Positions 18,349 through 25,437 of a DNA stretch of 64,000 bases are shown piece by piece (position 1 is the stretch's first letter; every line of letters starts with the position of its first letter). Location of the stretch: contig NZ_JACVVX010000001.1 of NCBI RefSeq assembly GCF_014534685.1, positions 248,001 through 312,000 of the forward strand. The letters run 5' to 3'. This DNA comes from Oryzicola mucosus (GTDB lineage: Bacteria > Pseudomonadota > Alphaproteobacteria > Rhizobiales > Rhizobiaceae). A program made the translations under genes and the position numbers. The notes under the pieces are model-generated. The model saw nothing but the letters and a program-made list of their open reading frames with translations, was not told the origin of the DNA and did no database searches.

Positions 18349-18396
18349 GCCGCGGAAAGGCCGCGACCGGTTCAGGCCGGCCGGCCAGCCTGAACT

Positions 18397-19446
18397 TTAT
18401 TCCGAGACCGAGACCCTGATCTCGTAGATATCCACCGCCCTACCTTTGCGCTCGAAATCGGAGTTGATGGCGATGGTGCCGCCGGCGCCGGGGCGTTCGT
18501 TGGGCATATCCACTTCGAACAGATATTCGTTGCGCTCGTAATTGACCTCATAGCGCTTGCGTCCGCAGTCGCCCAATTCGCCGAAATTGCAGTCGATCGA
18601 GATCTGCGTGGCGCCGCCTCCTTCCGCGCGGGCGATGATGTCGAACAGCGCCGTCTTGCCGGCGATCTGTTCCAGAACGCCCTGGCCGATGTCGAAGATC
18701 ACGGCCGAACCCGATGCGCCGGACCCGATGCGCATATAGGCGCCGCTTTCATCCTGCATGGCTTCGGCCGTGGTCTGCGAAGGCGCCGTCACGGTGGTCG
18801 GGTCGCTCGGGGTGAAGACGGTGATCCAGTTGCGGTTGGCGACCTCGCCGGCCGAGAGCGGCGGCGGCGTGTTGCCCTCCTCGGGATCGTAGTCCTCCGC
18901 TTCCGTGTTCGGCTGGGTACGGACCGCTGTGTCGCGCTCGGCGGCAGTCAGGAACAGGCCGGTATTGTAGGCCCACAGGCCGGCCATGACGACAATCGCC
19001 AGCACCGTGACCGCTATGAACGCCCAGATGAACGGCCTTTTGCGGCGGCGCGGCTTGCCGCGATAGTCAGGCTCGGCCGCAAGGCCGGGCGACGCGGCTT
19101 CAAGAGCGGGCCCTTCCGGCATGATGTCGGGCACGGCGGGCAGCACGCGGGCATGAGACTCCTCGTCATGCTCGAAGGATGGCTCCGCCCGTCCGCCGCG
19201 CGGCTCGGCCCGCGGCGATGCGACTTCCGGAGCCGGTTTGGGCAGGTGCTCGGCCTCGATCTCGGCGATCTTTGTCTGCAGCGCCTTGCGCCGCTTGATC
19301 GCCGTTTCGACGGTCAATTCCGGATTGGCCTTGAGGGAGCGGTCGAGGGCAGCGAAAACCGACCGGTAAACCTTCTCGCGAAAGGCCGGATCCTTGGCAT
19401 CGCCCTTTTCGAGCGCATTCCGGATCGCTTTTTCGATCGGGTCCAA
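18397..19446 (-). CDS. Conserved single-pass membrane protein of unknown function
   Basis: 349 residues, function not recognised. The cytoplasmic N-terminus (about 1-75, MDPIEKAIRNALEKGDAKD..) is helical and charged, followed by an acidic/Pro-rich linker and a basic stretch RGKPRRRKR. One transmembrane helix (about 138-160, FIWAFIAVTVLAIVVMAGLWAYN) precedes a periplasmic part. Its last ~130 residues look like a beta-sandwich with two cysteines (IDCNFGELGDCGRKR) that could form a disulfide, ending in VDIYEIRVSVSE. The outer domain resembles carbohydrate-binding or jelly-roll modules in pattern only. It is convergent with the ligase gene and divergent from the nitronate monooxygenase gene. Confidence 0.8.
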   Translation of the reverse strand: MDPIEKAIRNALEKGDAKDPAFREKVYRSVFAALDRSLKANPELTVETAIKRRKALQTKIAEIEAEHLPKPAPEVASPRAEPRGGRAEPSFEHDEESHARVLPAVPDIMPEGPALEAASPGLAAEPDYRGKPRRRKRPFIWAFIAVTVLAIVVMAGLWAYNTGLFLTAAERDTAVRTQPNTEAEDYDPEEGNTPPPLSAGEVANRNWITVFTPSDPTTVTAPSQTTAEAMQDESGAYMRIGSGASGSAVIFDIGQGVLEQIAGKTALFDIIARAEGGGATQISIDCNFGELGDCGRKRYEVNYERNEYLFEVDMPNERPGAGGTIAINSDFERKGRAVDIYEIRVSVSE

Positions 19447-19620
19447 TCGTTGTCCTCACAGCCGCCAGTCCAGCCGAATCGTTATCCGTCCAGCGACAAT
19501 CAATCAACGCCGCACCCGCGATATGCTCGCGTTTTTGTTTGCCTTTTTTCTCCTGCGCAACATATGCGCCACGTCCACCCGAGCAAGCGTTGCCCAATGG
19601 CGTCCGCGCTGTTAAGAAAT

Positions 19621-19642
19621 CTGACGTTTACGCAAACGTAAT
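19621..19642. promoter_or_regulatory. LiuR-like palindromic operator upstream of the nitronate monooxygenase
   Basis: The 22-base site differs from the inverted form of the 583-604 operator at only three end positions; an 18-base core, TGACGTTTACGCAAACGT, is identical. It ends 8 bases before the GGAGGG ribosome site of the gene starting at 19663. The same MerR regulator probably binds both. Confidence 0.7.
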
Positions 19643-19662
19643 AGGACCGGGAGGGACTCGAC

Positions 19663-20616
19663 TTGGCGCTGCCTGACATTCTCAAGAAAAATCTTCGCCT
19701 GCCGGTCGTGGCCTCGCCGCTGTTCATCATTTCGCATCCGCCCATGGTGCTGGCGCAGTGCAAGGCCGGCGTCGTCGGATCGTTTCCCGCGCTCAATGCG
19801 CGCCCCGAGGCGCAGCTCGACGACTGGCTGGCGGAGGTGACCGAAACCCTGGCGGCGCATGACGCGAGCAACCCGGACCGCGCCGCCGCTCCCTTCGCCG
19901 TCAACCAGATCGTTCACAAATCCAACACCCGCCTGCAACACGATCTCGGGTTGTGCGTGAAATACAAGGTGCCGATCGTGATCTCCTCCCTGGGCGCGGT
20001 CGAGGAGGTCAACCAGGCCATCCATTCCTATGGCGGCATCGTGCTGCACGACATCATCCACGACCGGCATGCACGCAAGGCTATCGACAAGGGTGCGGAC
20101 GGGCTGATCGCGGTGGCAGCCGGAGCCGGCGGCCACGCAGGCACTTTGTCGCCCTTCGCCCTGGTCCAGGAAATCCGGCAATGGTTCGACGGGCCGCTGC
20201 TCTTGTCCGGCGCCATCGCGAATGGCGGAGCGGTGCTGGCGGCGCAGGCCATGGGTGCCGATCTCGCCTATATCGGCTCCCCCTTCATCGCGACAGAGGA
20301 AGCCCGCGCGTCGGACGCCTACAAGCAGATGATCGTGGAGTCCAAGGCCGCCGACATCGTCTATTCCAATCTGTTCACCGGCGTTCACGGCAATTACCTC
20401 AAAGGTTCGATCCGCAATTCCGGCATGGACCCCGAGCACCTGCCGGAAGCCGATCCCAGCAAGATGAATTTCCACGACGACGGCGCCAAGGTCTGGAAGG
20501 ACATATGGGGCAGCGGCCAGGGCATTGGCGCGGTCGACAAGGTCGTACCCGTCGCCGAGCTGGTCGACAGGCTCGACCGCGAATACCAGGCCGCCCGCGC
20601 ACGCCTGGCGCTCTGA
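19663..20616 (+). CDS. Nitronate monooxygenase / 2-nitropropane dioxygenase-like flavoprotein
   Basis: A 317-residue FMN-dependent TIM barrel. LRLPVVASPLFIISHPPMVLAQCKAGVVGSFPALNAR is the usual N-terminus. GLIAVAAGAGGHAGTLSPFAL contains the GGHAG loop with the catalytic-type His, and LLLSGAIANGGAVLAAQAMGADLAYIGSPFIAT is the phosphate-binding end. The family oxidises alkyl nitronates and some members work as enoyl reductases; the true substrate is unknown. The TTG start at 19663 is backed by GGAGGG with a six-base gap. The upstream operator matches the one before the acyl-CoA dehydrogenase, pointing to a role tied to acyl-CoA catabolism. Confidence 0.88.
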   Translation: MALPDILKKNLRLPVVASPLFIISHPPMVLAQCKAGVVGSFPALNARPEAQLDDWLAEVTETLAAHDASNPDRAAAPFAVNQIVHKSNTRLQHDLGLCVKYKVPIVISSLGAVEEVNQAIHSYGGIVLHDIIHDRHARKAIDKGADGLIAVAAGAGGHAGTLSPFALVQEIRQWFDGPLLLSGAIANGGAVLAAQAMGADLAYIGSPFIATEEARASDAYKQMIVESKAADIVYSNLFTGVHGNYLKGSIRNSGMDPEHLPEADPSKMNFHDDGAKVWKDIWGSGQGIGAVDKVVPVAELVDRLDREYQAARARLAL

Positions 20617-20789
20617 AGGGGGCCGGCTCACCGTCGAACTGCGTGCCGCCGCAGCTTCGAGGCCCAGAGGAGGCCGACGCCCAACCGTCAAAAACAGCCG
20701 CATTATGCCGATAAAGGCAGCTTGAAATCGCAACGCAATGCGGTTATCTAGCCGCACATCGCTCGCGCCGCCAGGTGCGAAGCCTGGAA

Positions 20790-20865
20790 GCCGCTTTAGC
20801 TCAGTTGGTAGAGCACATCATTCGTAATGATGGGGTCAGGTGTTCGAGTCACCTAAGCGGCACCA
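20790..20865 (+). tRNA. tRNA-Thr (anticodon CGU)
   Basis: A full cloverleaf can be folded. The acceptor stem GCCGCTT pairs with AAGCGGC, the D-arm is TAGCTCAGTTGGTAGAGCA, the anticodon stem CATCA/TGATG carries loop TTCGTAA with anticodon CGT, and the T-arm is AGGTGTTCGAGTCACCT. CCA is encoded (20863-20865). The length of 76 bases including CCA is normal. Confidence 0.96.
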
Positions 20866-21342
20866 CATCTTTCTCTCCTGACAACTTGTTCGTCTGTAAA
20901 CGCGCTGAGCTGGTCGACGTTCTAGCTAAAGTCTTGGCAACGGAGCTAGCAAAGCAACTCACCAAGAACGTCAACACCGTTACGCGATGTGATGGAAACT
21001 GTCACAGCTTTGGCCGTTTTGTGTCCGATGAGAACAGCGAAAGGAGCACCTCTCTCATGACAGTCAAGCTTTTCTGGACCGCTTACAGCGCCCTTGTTCT
21101 CTCCATGGCAGCTCTGTCGAGCATGTACGCCATCGGCTATTTCTGATCGCAGGCTTTTGCTCTGCGGTTCTTCCCGTCTCATAGACTCGACGCCGTGCAT
21201 CCCGCTGCGATGGCAGCGTTGCATGTGACGTACTTAAGCCCGAAAGCGGCGGACTTTGTAGGACCCCTCTCCCTGATGCCCGAGTGGAGCAGGAACTTCC
21301 TGCCCCTCTGTTCATTTCCCTTCGTCAACCCGGAGACAGGAT
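20866..21342. other. Intergenic region between tRNA-Thr and ku
   Basis: About 480 bases. The only supported element is the small reading frame at 21057-21146. No integrase, direct repeat of the tRNA end or clear terminator was recognised. Confidence 0.4.
21057..21146 (+). CDS. Possible 29-residue single-pass membrane micropeptide
   Basis: ATG at 21057 with AAAGGAG about 11 bases upstream. The frame encodes a 29-residue peptide that is one hydrophobic helix with a lysine near the start (TVKLFWTAYSALVLSMAALS..). It stands alone between tRNA-Thr and ku. It is too short for family assignment; it may be a real small membrane protein or chance. Confidence 0.35.
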   Translation: MTVKLFWTAYSALVLSMAALSSMYAIGYF

Positions 21343-22179
21343 ATGGCAGGGGCACCACGCGCGGCTTGGAAAGGTTTTCTCAAGGTCGGATCGGTCAATT
21401 GCGCGGTCAAGCTGATCGGCGCCACGAGCGATTCGGAGAAAATTCATTTTCGGATACTGAACCGCAAAACCAAGCAGCCCGTGCGCAGCGCCTATGTCGA
21501 CGAGGGCACGCAAGACATTGTCGAAACCGACGATCAGGTGAAAGGCTATGAGCTCAGCAAGGACAAATTCCTGCTGATCGAGCCCGACGAGATCAAGGCG
21601 CTGAAACCGAGTTCGGAGCACACGCTGGACATCGACGCATTCGTGCCGGCGAAAGACATCGACCAGCGTTTTCTCGACAAGCCGTATTATCTGGTGCCGG
21701 CGGACAAGGTGGCGGCGGAGAGCTTTGCCTTGTTGCGTGAGGCGATGAGCACCCGAAACGTCGCCGCGCGATCCTGCATCGTGCTGTATCAGCGAGGCCG
21801 TGAAGTGGTCATCCAGCCGCATGGCGACGGCATGCTGATGACGACGTTGCGGCCCTACAATCAAATGCTGGCCGAAAAATCGGCCTTCGAAGGACTGAAG
21901 GCGACCAAGCCGGATGCTGAAATGGTCGAATTCGCCTCGCTGCTGATCGACAAGAAGAAGGGGACATTCGACCCGTCGGCTTTCGAGGACACCTATGAGA
22001 ATGCGCTGATTGCGATGATCCGCGCCAAGCAGCAGGGCAAATCAGCGCCGAAATCCGCACCCGCGCCCAAGGAAAACGTCGTCAACCTCGCCGAAATTCT
22101 CAGAAAAAGCCTCAAGCAGGAAGGCATTGCCTCGGCGAAAAAGCCGGCTGGCAAAAAGAAGCAGAGCAAAGCCGCCTAA
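21343..22179 (+). CDS. ku: Ku protein for non-homologous end joining
   Basis: A 278-residue bacterial Ku. The N-terminus GAPRAAWKGFLKVGSVNCAVKLI and the central ring-forming core KGYELSKDKFLLIEPDEIKAL and YLVPADKVAAESFALLREAM are family-typical. A basic tail rich in Lys/Ala/Pro (from about 230) ends KKPAGKKKQSKAA. Ku homodimers thread onto double-strand ends and recruit a ligase, usually LigD. No ligD is in the window, so it may work with a LigD elsewhere or with the ATP-dependent ligase at 16.7 kb. A shared terminator separates it from the convergent csbD-like gene. Confidence 0.94.
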   Translation: MAGAPRAAWKGFLKVGSVNCAVKLIGATSDSEKIHFRILNRKTKQPVRSAYVDEGTQDIVETDDQVKGYELSKDKFLLIEPDEIKALKPSSEHTLDIDAFVPAKDIDQRFLDKPYYLVPADKVAAESFALLREAMSTRNVAARSCIVLYQRGREVVIQPHGDGMLMTTLRPYNQMLAEKSAFEGLKATKPDAEMVEFASLLIDKKKGTFDPSAFEDTYENALIAMIRAKQQGKSAPKSAPAPKENVVNLAEILRKSLKQEGIASAKKPAGKKKQSKAA

Positions 22180-22333
22180 ATTCAACAAACGGCTCGGTCG
22201 GTTTTCCCACCGTCGGGCAAGGCCTGCTGACCATAGAAGCTGTGCAAGGGAGGCTATAATCGGCGCTGCGAACGGTGTGCGCACCCGAATGCGCCAAAAC
22301 CGCTGTCAAATCGAACTCGGTGGTTCAGCCACA

Positions 22334-22360
22334 AAAAACCCGGCATAAAGCCGGGTTTTT
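22334..22360. terminator. Bidirectional rho-independent terminator between ku and csbD
   Basis: CCCGGC (22339-22344), loop ATAAA, GCCGGG (22350-22355), flanked by A5 on the left and T5 on the right. It can therefore end transcription in both directions between the convergent genes. Confidence 0.85.
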
Positions 22361-22378
22361 GCTGGACTTAGCGTATAA

Positions 22379-22582
22379 TCACCAAGTCTGGGTTCCGTAC
22401 CAGGTATCGACATCTTTGCGGACGTCATCCTTGGCCTTACCATAGCGTTCCTGAATCTTGCCTTCGAGCTGATCGCGCTTGCCGTCGATCACATCAAGGT
22501 CGTCATCGGTGAGCTTGCCCCACTGTTCCTTGACCTTGCCCTTGACCTGCTTCCAGTTTCCTTCGACGCGGTTCCAGTCCAT
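22379..22582 (-). CDS. CsbD family stress-response protein
   Basis: A 67-residue hydrophilic protein. MDWNRVEGNWKQVKGKVKEQ and WGKLTDDDLDVIDGKRDQLE are the CsbD-family signature, ending in IQERYGKAKDD and a short tail. The start at 22582 was chosen because AAGGAG lies immediately upstream; an earlier in-frame start at 22618 would place that ribosome site inside the gene. CsbD proteins are abundant in general stress but have no defined activity. Confidence 0.92.
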   Translation of the reverse strand: MDWNRVEGNWKQVKGKVKEQWGKLTDDDLDVIDGKRDQLEGKIQERYGKAKDDVRKDVDTWYGTQTW

Positions 22583-22727
22583 GGTCTTCTCCTTGGGTTG
22601 TTGCGGTTGCATAAACAACGCTCAAAGCGGAATCTGGTTGCTCGAAAAGTGCCATTTTCGTCAGCAGCCTTGTCCCCTTCCCGGTGCAGCGCTAAATCAT
22701 CCCGCACCGACACAAGGTTGCGACTTC

Positions 22728-23093
22728 ATGAAAAAATTTGCCGTTTTGACCCTGGCGCTGGCGATCACCGGCTGCGCCAGCCAGGAGATGCGCGTCAAAT
22801 CGGCGGAGTATGGCGGCAACCCCGTCAACGTGGCGACACGCTATGGCGATTTCAGCGTCTATGAACATCCCAGCCGCAAACGGCTCGCCGTCAGCGCGAC
22901 GCTGGCGGACACGCTGAAGCAGGGCGCGGTGCGCGGCTTAACCTTCGGCGCCGTAAGCGTGCAGCCGTCGGAAGGCGCCTATCAGGAAGCCGCCGAAGCC
23001 TATATCGCACAAACGCGGCGCCTGCGATCGTGCCGTGTCCGCAACGGTTATCTGCTGCAGGCGCCTGTCTATGAGTTCATCCTGTCCTGCTGA
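22728..23093 (+). CDS. Small lipoprotein of unknown function
   Basis: 121 residues. A lipoprotein signal MKKFAVLTLALAITGCAS with lipobox ITGC puts the lipidated cysteine at about 16. The mature part is basic, contains SRKRLAVSATLADTLKQGAVRG and SYQEAAEAYIAQTRR-like helices near its end, and closes with two cysteines (LRSCRVRNGY and FILSC) that could be disulfide-linked. It sits among stress-type genes, divergent from csbD. Function not recognised. Confidence 0.75.
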   Translation: MKKFAVLTLALAITGCASQEMRVKSAEYGGNPVNVATRYGDFSVYEHPSRKRLAVSATLADTLKQGAVRGLTFGAVSVQPSEGAYQEAAEAYIAQTRRLRSCRVRNGYLLQAPVYEFILSC

Positions 23094-23102
23094 CGGACGC
23101 TG

Positions 23103-23357
23103 TCAGGCCTGTTTGACCAGCCGCAGCAGCACCAGCAGGATCACGGCACCGATCGTCGAGTTGATGATCGCGGTGACGATGCCCGTGCCGAGGGCGATGC
23201 CGAGTTGCGGAAACAGCCAGCCCGCGATGAACGCGCCGATGATGCCCACGACGATGTTGCCGAGAATACCGAAACCGCCGCCGCGGACCAGCAGCCCGGC
23301 CAACCAGCCGGCGACTGCGCCAACGATCAAAAAGACGAGAAGGCTTTCAATTCCCAC
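23103..23357 (-). CDS. GlsB/YeaQ/YmgE-family stress membrane protein
   Basis: An 84-residue inner-membrane protein with three hydrophobic helices and the glycine-rich pattern FLIVGAVAGWLAGLLVRGGGFG and GNIVVGIIGAFIAGWLF, typical of the transglycosylase-associated (GlsB/YeaQ) family. The GTG at 23357 is preferred: AGGAG lies 7 bases upstream and the family N-terminus MGIESL follows. An ATG two codons earlier would touch the ribosome site. Function is linked only to stress induction in other bacteria. Confidence 0.9.
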   Translation of the reverse strand: MGIESLLVFLIVGAVAGWLAGLLVRGGGFGILGNIVVGIIGAFIAGWLFPQLGIALGTGIVTAIINSTIGAVILLVLLRLVKQA

Positions 23358-23479
23358 GATCATTCTCCTGTGAACGACATACACATCCATCCATGCGGCC
23401 GATCTGCTCCAATCGCCCGCACGCCGACGTTTATCTTACCGCTGCAGTGTTACCGGAACGCGAAGCCCGGACATCCGCC

Positions 23480-23668
23480 TCAAGCGGTCGCGGTAGTCTG
23501 GTCTTCGACAGTCGCGCCCGGCGCATTCTTCTGGATGGAGGCTATCGCGTTGAGTGCCGAGGCTTTTGCCGAGTAGCCTTCTGAGCTGAACATGATCTCG
23601 CCGTTGGATGCGCGAAAGCGGAACCGGAAATCGCCTGACTTGCCCTTGTAGACCTCGAATTTGTACAT
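23480..23668 (-). CDS. YegP-like DUF1508 protein
   Basis: A 62-residue single DUF1508 unit: YKFEVYKGKSGDFRFRFRAS, NGEIMFSSEGYSAKASALNAIASIQKNA. YegP proteins usually carry two such units; this is the short single-unit form. The ATG at 23668 has GGAGGG about 8 bases upstream; a longer frame from 23818 adds a non-family N-terminus. Function is unknown; it is grouped with CsbD and GlsB genes. Confidence 0.88.
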   Translation of the reverse strand: MYKFEVYKGKSGDFRFRFRASNGEIMFSSEGYSAKASALNAIASIQKNAPGATVEDQTTATA

Positions 23669-23836
23669 GAAATCATCCCTCCATCCGGCGAAAACGACTC
23701 GCCCTGCACCCGCAAGTTGCCATGAATGGATTTTCGCGTCCATCATGCGGCACAGCAGCCGGTCGGTGAAGCCGCTATGCCAGCCGCCGTCGGGTGGACA
23801 GGTAACGGCGGACGGCACTGTCCGTCATTCCCTCGT

Positions 23837-24622
23837 CTACACGGTCTCGCTGCCCAACAGCCGCGGTGCCGCCGCCACCAATGCCCGGGCCGTTGCGGAT
23901 GACGGCGCTCCGATGATCTGCGACGGCGCGCCTTGCTCCACGATCCGGCCTGCATCCATCACCGCGACGCGATCGGCCACCGCGCGCACCACGCCGAGGT
24001 CGTGGGTGATGAACAGATAGGCCAGGCCGTCCTCGTCCTGCAGCGCCTTGAGAAGTTTCAGGACATCTGCCCGCACCGAAACATCGAGCGCGGAGACCGC
24101 CTCGTCCAGAACGATGAGCCGGGGTTTGGTGGCGATGGCGCGCGCAATCGCCACGCGCTGCCGCTGTCCGCCGGAAATCTCGTGCACATGCCGGGTCGCG
24201 AGATCGGGCGAAAGGCCAACGCGTTCGAGCAGGCTTGCAATCGCGGCTGGCCGTTCGGCACGTCTCGCAACGTCATGAATGCGCAGCGGATCGTTTATCA
24301 GCCGCGCCACCGTGGCGCGCGGGTTGAAGGCCGCAAGCGGATCCTGGAACACCATCTGCAGCCGCGCCCGCATCGACCGCAGCGCTGCCCCCCGCAGGTC
24401 CAGAAGGTCCTGGCCTTCGAAGCGGATTTTGCCGGCATCGGGCTCGACCAGCCGCAGGATGCAGCGTGCGACCGTCGATTTGCCGCTGCCCGAGGGGCCG
24501 ACAAGAGCGAGCGTTTCGCCCGGCGCGATGGCGAAATCCACGCCGTCCAACGCGGCAAAAGCCTTGCCGCCACGCGAGAAGCGTTTCGTCAGGCCCGAGA
24601 CCGAAAGCAAGTCAGCACTCAT
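23837..24622 (-). CDS. Peptide-type ABC transporter ATPase (OppF/DppF-like)
   Basis: 261 residues. Walker A is GPSGSGKST, Q-loop FQDPLAAFNP, signature EISGGQRQRVAIARA, Walker B LIVLDEAVSALD and H-loop ITHDLGV. It energises the import of peptides, nickel or other solutes together with the ATPase, two permeases and binding protein encoded just upstream. Its ATG overlaps the preceding gene's stop (ATGA), and the first codons lie next to an 18-base tandem repeat in that gene. Unlike most OppF proteins it lacks an extended C-terminal zinc-type cysteine region. Confidence 0.9.
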   Translation of the reverse strand: MSADLLSVSGLTKRFSRGGKAFAALDGVDFAIAPGETLALVGPSGSGKSTVARCILRLVEPDAGKIRFEGQDLLDLRGAALRSMRARLQMVFQDPLAAFNPRATVARLINDPLRIHDVARRAERPAAIASLLERVGLSPDLATRHVHEISGGQRQRVAIARAIATKPRLIVLDEAVSALDVSVRADVLKLLKALQDEDGLAYLFITHDLGVVRAVADRVAVMDAGRIVEQGAPSQIIGAPSSATARALVAAAPRLLGSETV

Positions 24623-25437
24623 GCATCGATCTCAGAATGGGCATCGACCCCAGAATGGGCGTCGATCCCGAGATGGGCGTCGATCCCGAGATGGGCGTCG
24701 AGCAGCAGCCAGGTGTAGGGATCGGTGGGGTTGGAGACGATCTGGCGCGCCGGTCCGACCTCTACCAGCCGGCCATGCCGGAAGACCGCGATACGGTCGG
24801 CAATCTGCGAGGCCAGCGCAATATCGTGACTGATGAACAGCAACGACATGCCCTCTTCCGTCACCAACCGGCCGATCAGCGCCATGATCTCGGCCTGAAC
24901 GATGGTGTCGAGCGCACTCGTGGCTTCGTCGGCGATCAAGAGCCGGGGCTTGCCGACAATGGCGGCGGCAATGGCGACACGCTGTTTCTGGCCACCCGAC
25001 AGTTGATGCGGAAAGGCTTGCGCTGCAAGCCTCGGTTCCGGCAGGCGGACTCTGTCGAGAAGCTGGATCGCGAGCGCCTGCGCTGCCCGCCAGCCCATGC
25101 CGAGATTGGCGCGCGCGACTTCGGCTATCTGGTCGCCAATCCGCATCACCGGATCGAGGCTTGCCGATGGATCCTGAAAGACGAAGCCGATGTCGCGGCC
25201 GTTTTCAGCTTTCCGCCCCAGGCCGGGCCACTCGACGGTGCCCTGCACCCGCGCGTTGCCCGGAAGCAGATTGGCTATCGCCAGCGCCAGCGTGCTCTTG
25301 CCCGAACCGCTCTCGCCGATGATCGCCACCCGCTCGCCCGCCGCGATATCGAGATCGATGCTGTCGAGCGCGGTAACCAGAGTTTTGTTGCCGGGATAGC
25401 GCACCGACAGGCCGCGAAGGGAGAGGCATGGGCTCAT
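24619..25437 (-). CDS. Peptide-type ABC transporter ATPase (OppD/DppD-like) with repeat C-terminus
   Basis: 272 residues. Walker A is GESGSGKST, Q-loop FQDPSASLDP, signature QLSGGQKQRVAIAAA, Walker B LLIADEATSALD and H-loop SHDIALA. After the usual peptide-transporter C-terminal segment (NPTDPYTWLLLDAHLG) it ends in a run of six-residue units DAHLGI/DAHSGV/DAHSEI, encoded by the 18-base tandem repeat at 24623-24694. This is atypical for OppD and suggests recent repeat expansion just before the stop. It overlaps both neighbours by ATGA. Confidence 0.88.
   Translation of the reverse strand: MSPCLSLRGLSVRYPGNKTLVTALDSIDLDIAAGERVAIIGESGSGKSTLALAIANLLPGNARVQGTVEWPGLGRKAENGRDIGFVFQDPSASLDPVMRIGDQIAEVARANLGMGWRAAQALAIQLLDRVRLPEPRLAAQAFPHQLSGGQKQRVAIAAAIVGKPRLLIADEATSALDTIVQAEIMALIGRLVTEEGMSLLFISHDIALASQIADRIAVFRHGRLVEVGPARQIVSNPTDPYTWLLLDAHLGIDAHLGIDAHSGVDAHSEIDA
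24623..24694 (-). repeat. 18-base tandem repeat within the OppD-like gene 3' end
   Basis: Four consecutive 18-base units of the form GC(A/G)TCGA(T/C)C(T/C)C(A/G)(A/G)(A/G)ATGG lie at 24623-24640, 24641-24658, 24659-24676 and 24677-24694; the last two are identical. A partial unit follows. The period of 18 keeps frame and encodes six-residue repeats at the protein C-terminus. The copy number is likely variable between strains. Confidence 0.9.

Noticed and set aside
20790-21342. tRNA-Thr as a genomic island attachment site
   Set aside because: No integrase, no repeated tRNA 3' end and no change in gene character were seen to either side.
21296-21342. EcfG-type stress promoter before ku
   Set aside because: GGAAC occurs near 21293 but no CGTT follows at 16-17 bases.
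24623-24694. CRISPR array
   Set aside because: Units are directly adjacent 18-base repeats without spacers and lie in a coding frame.
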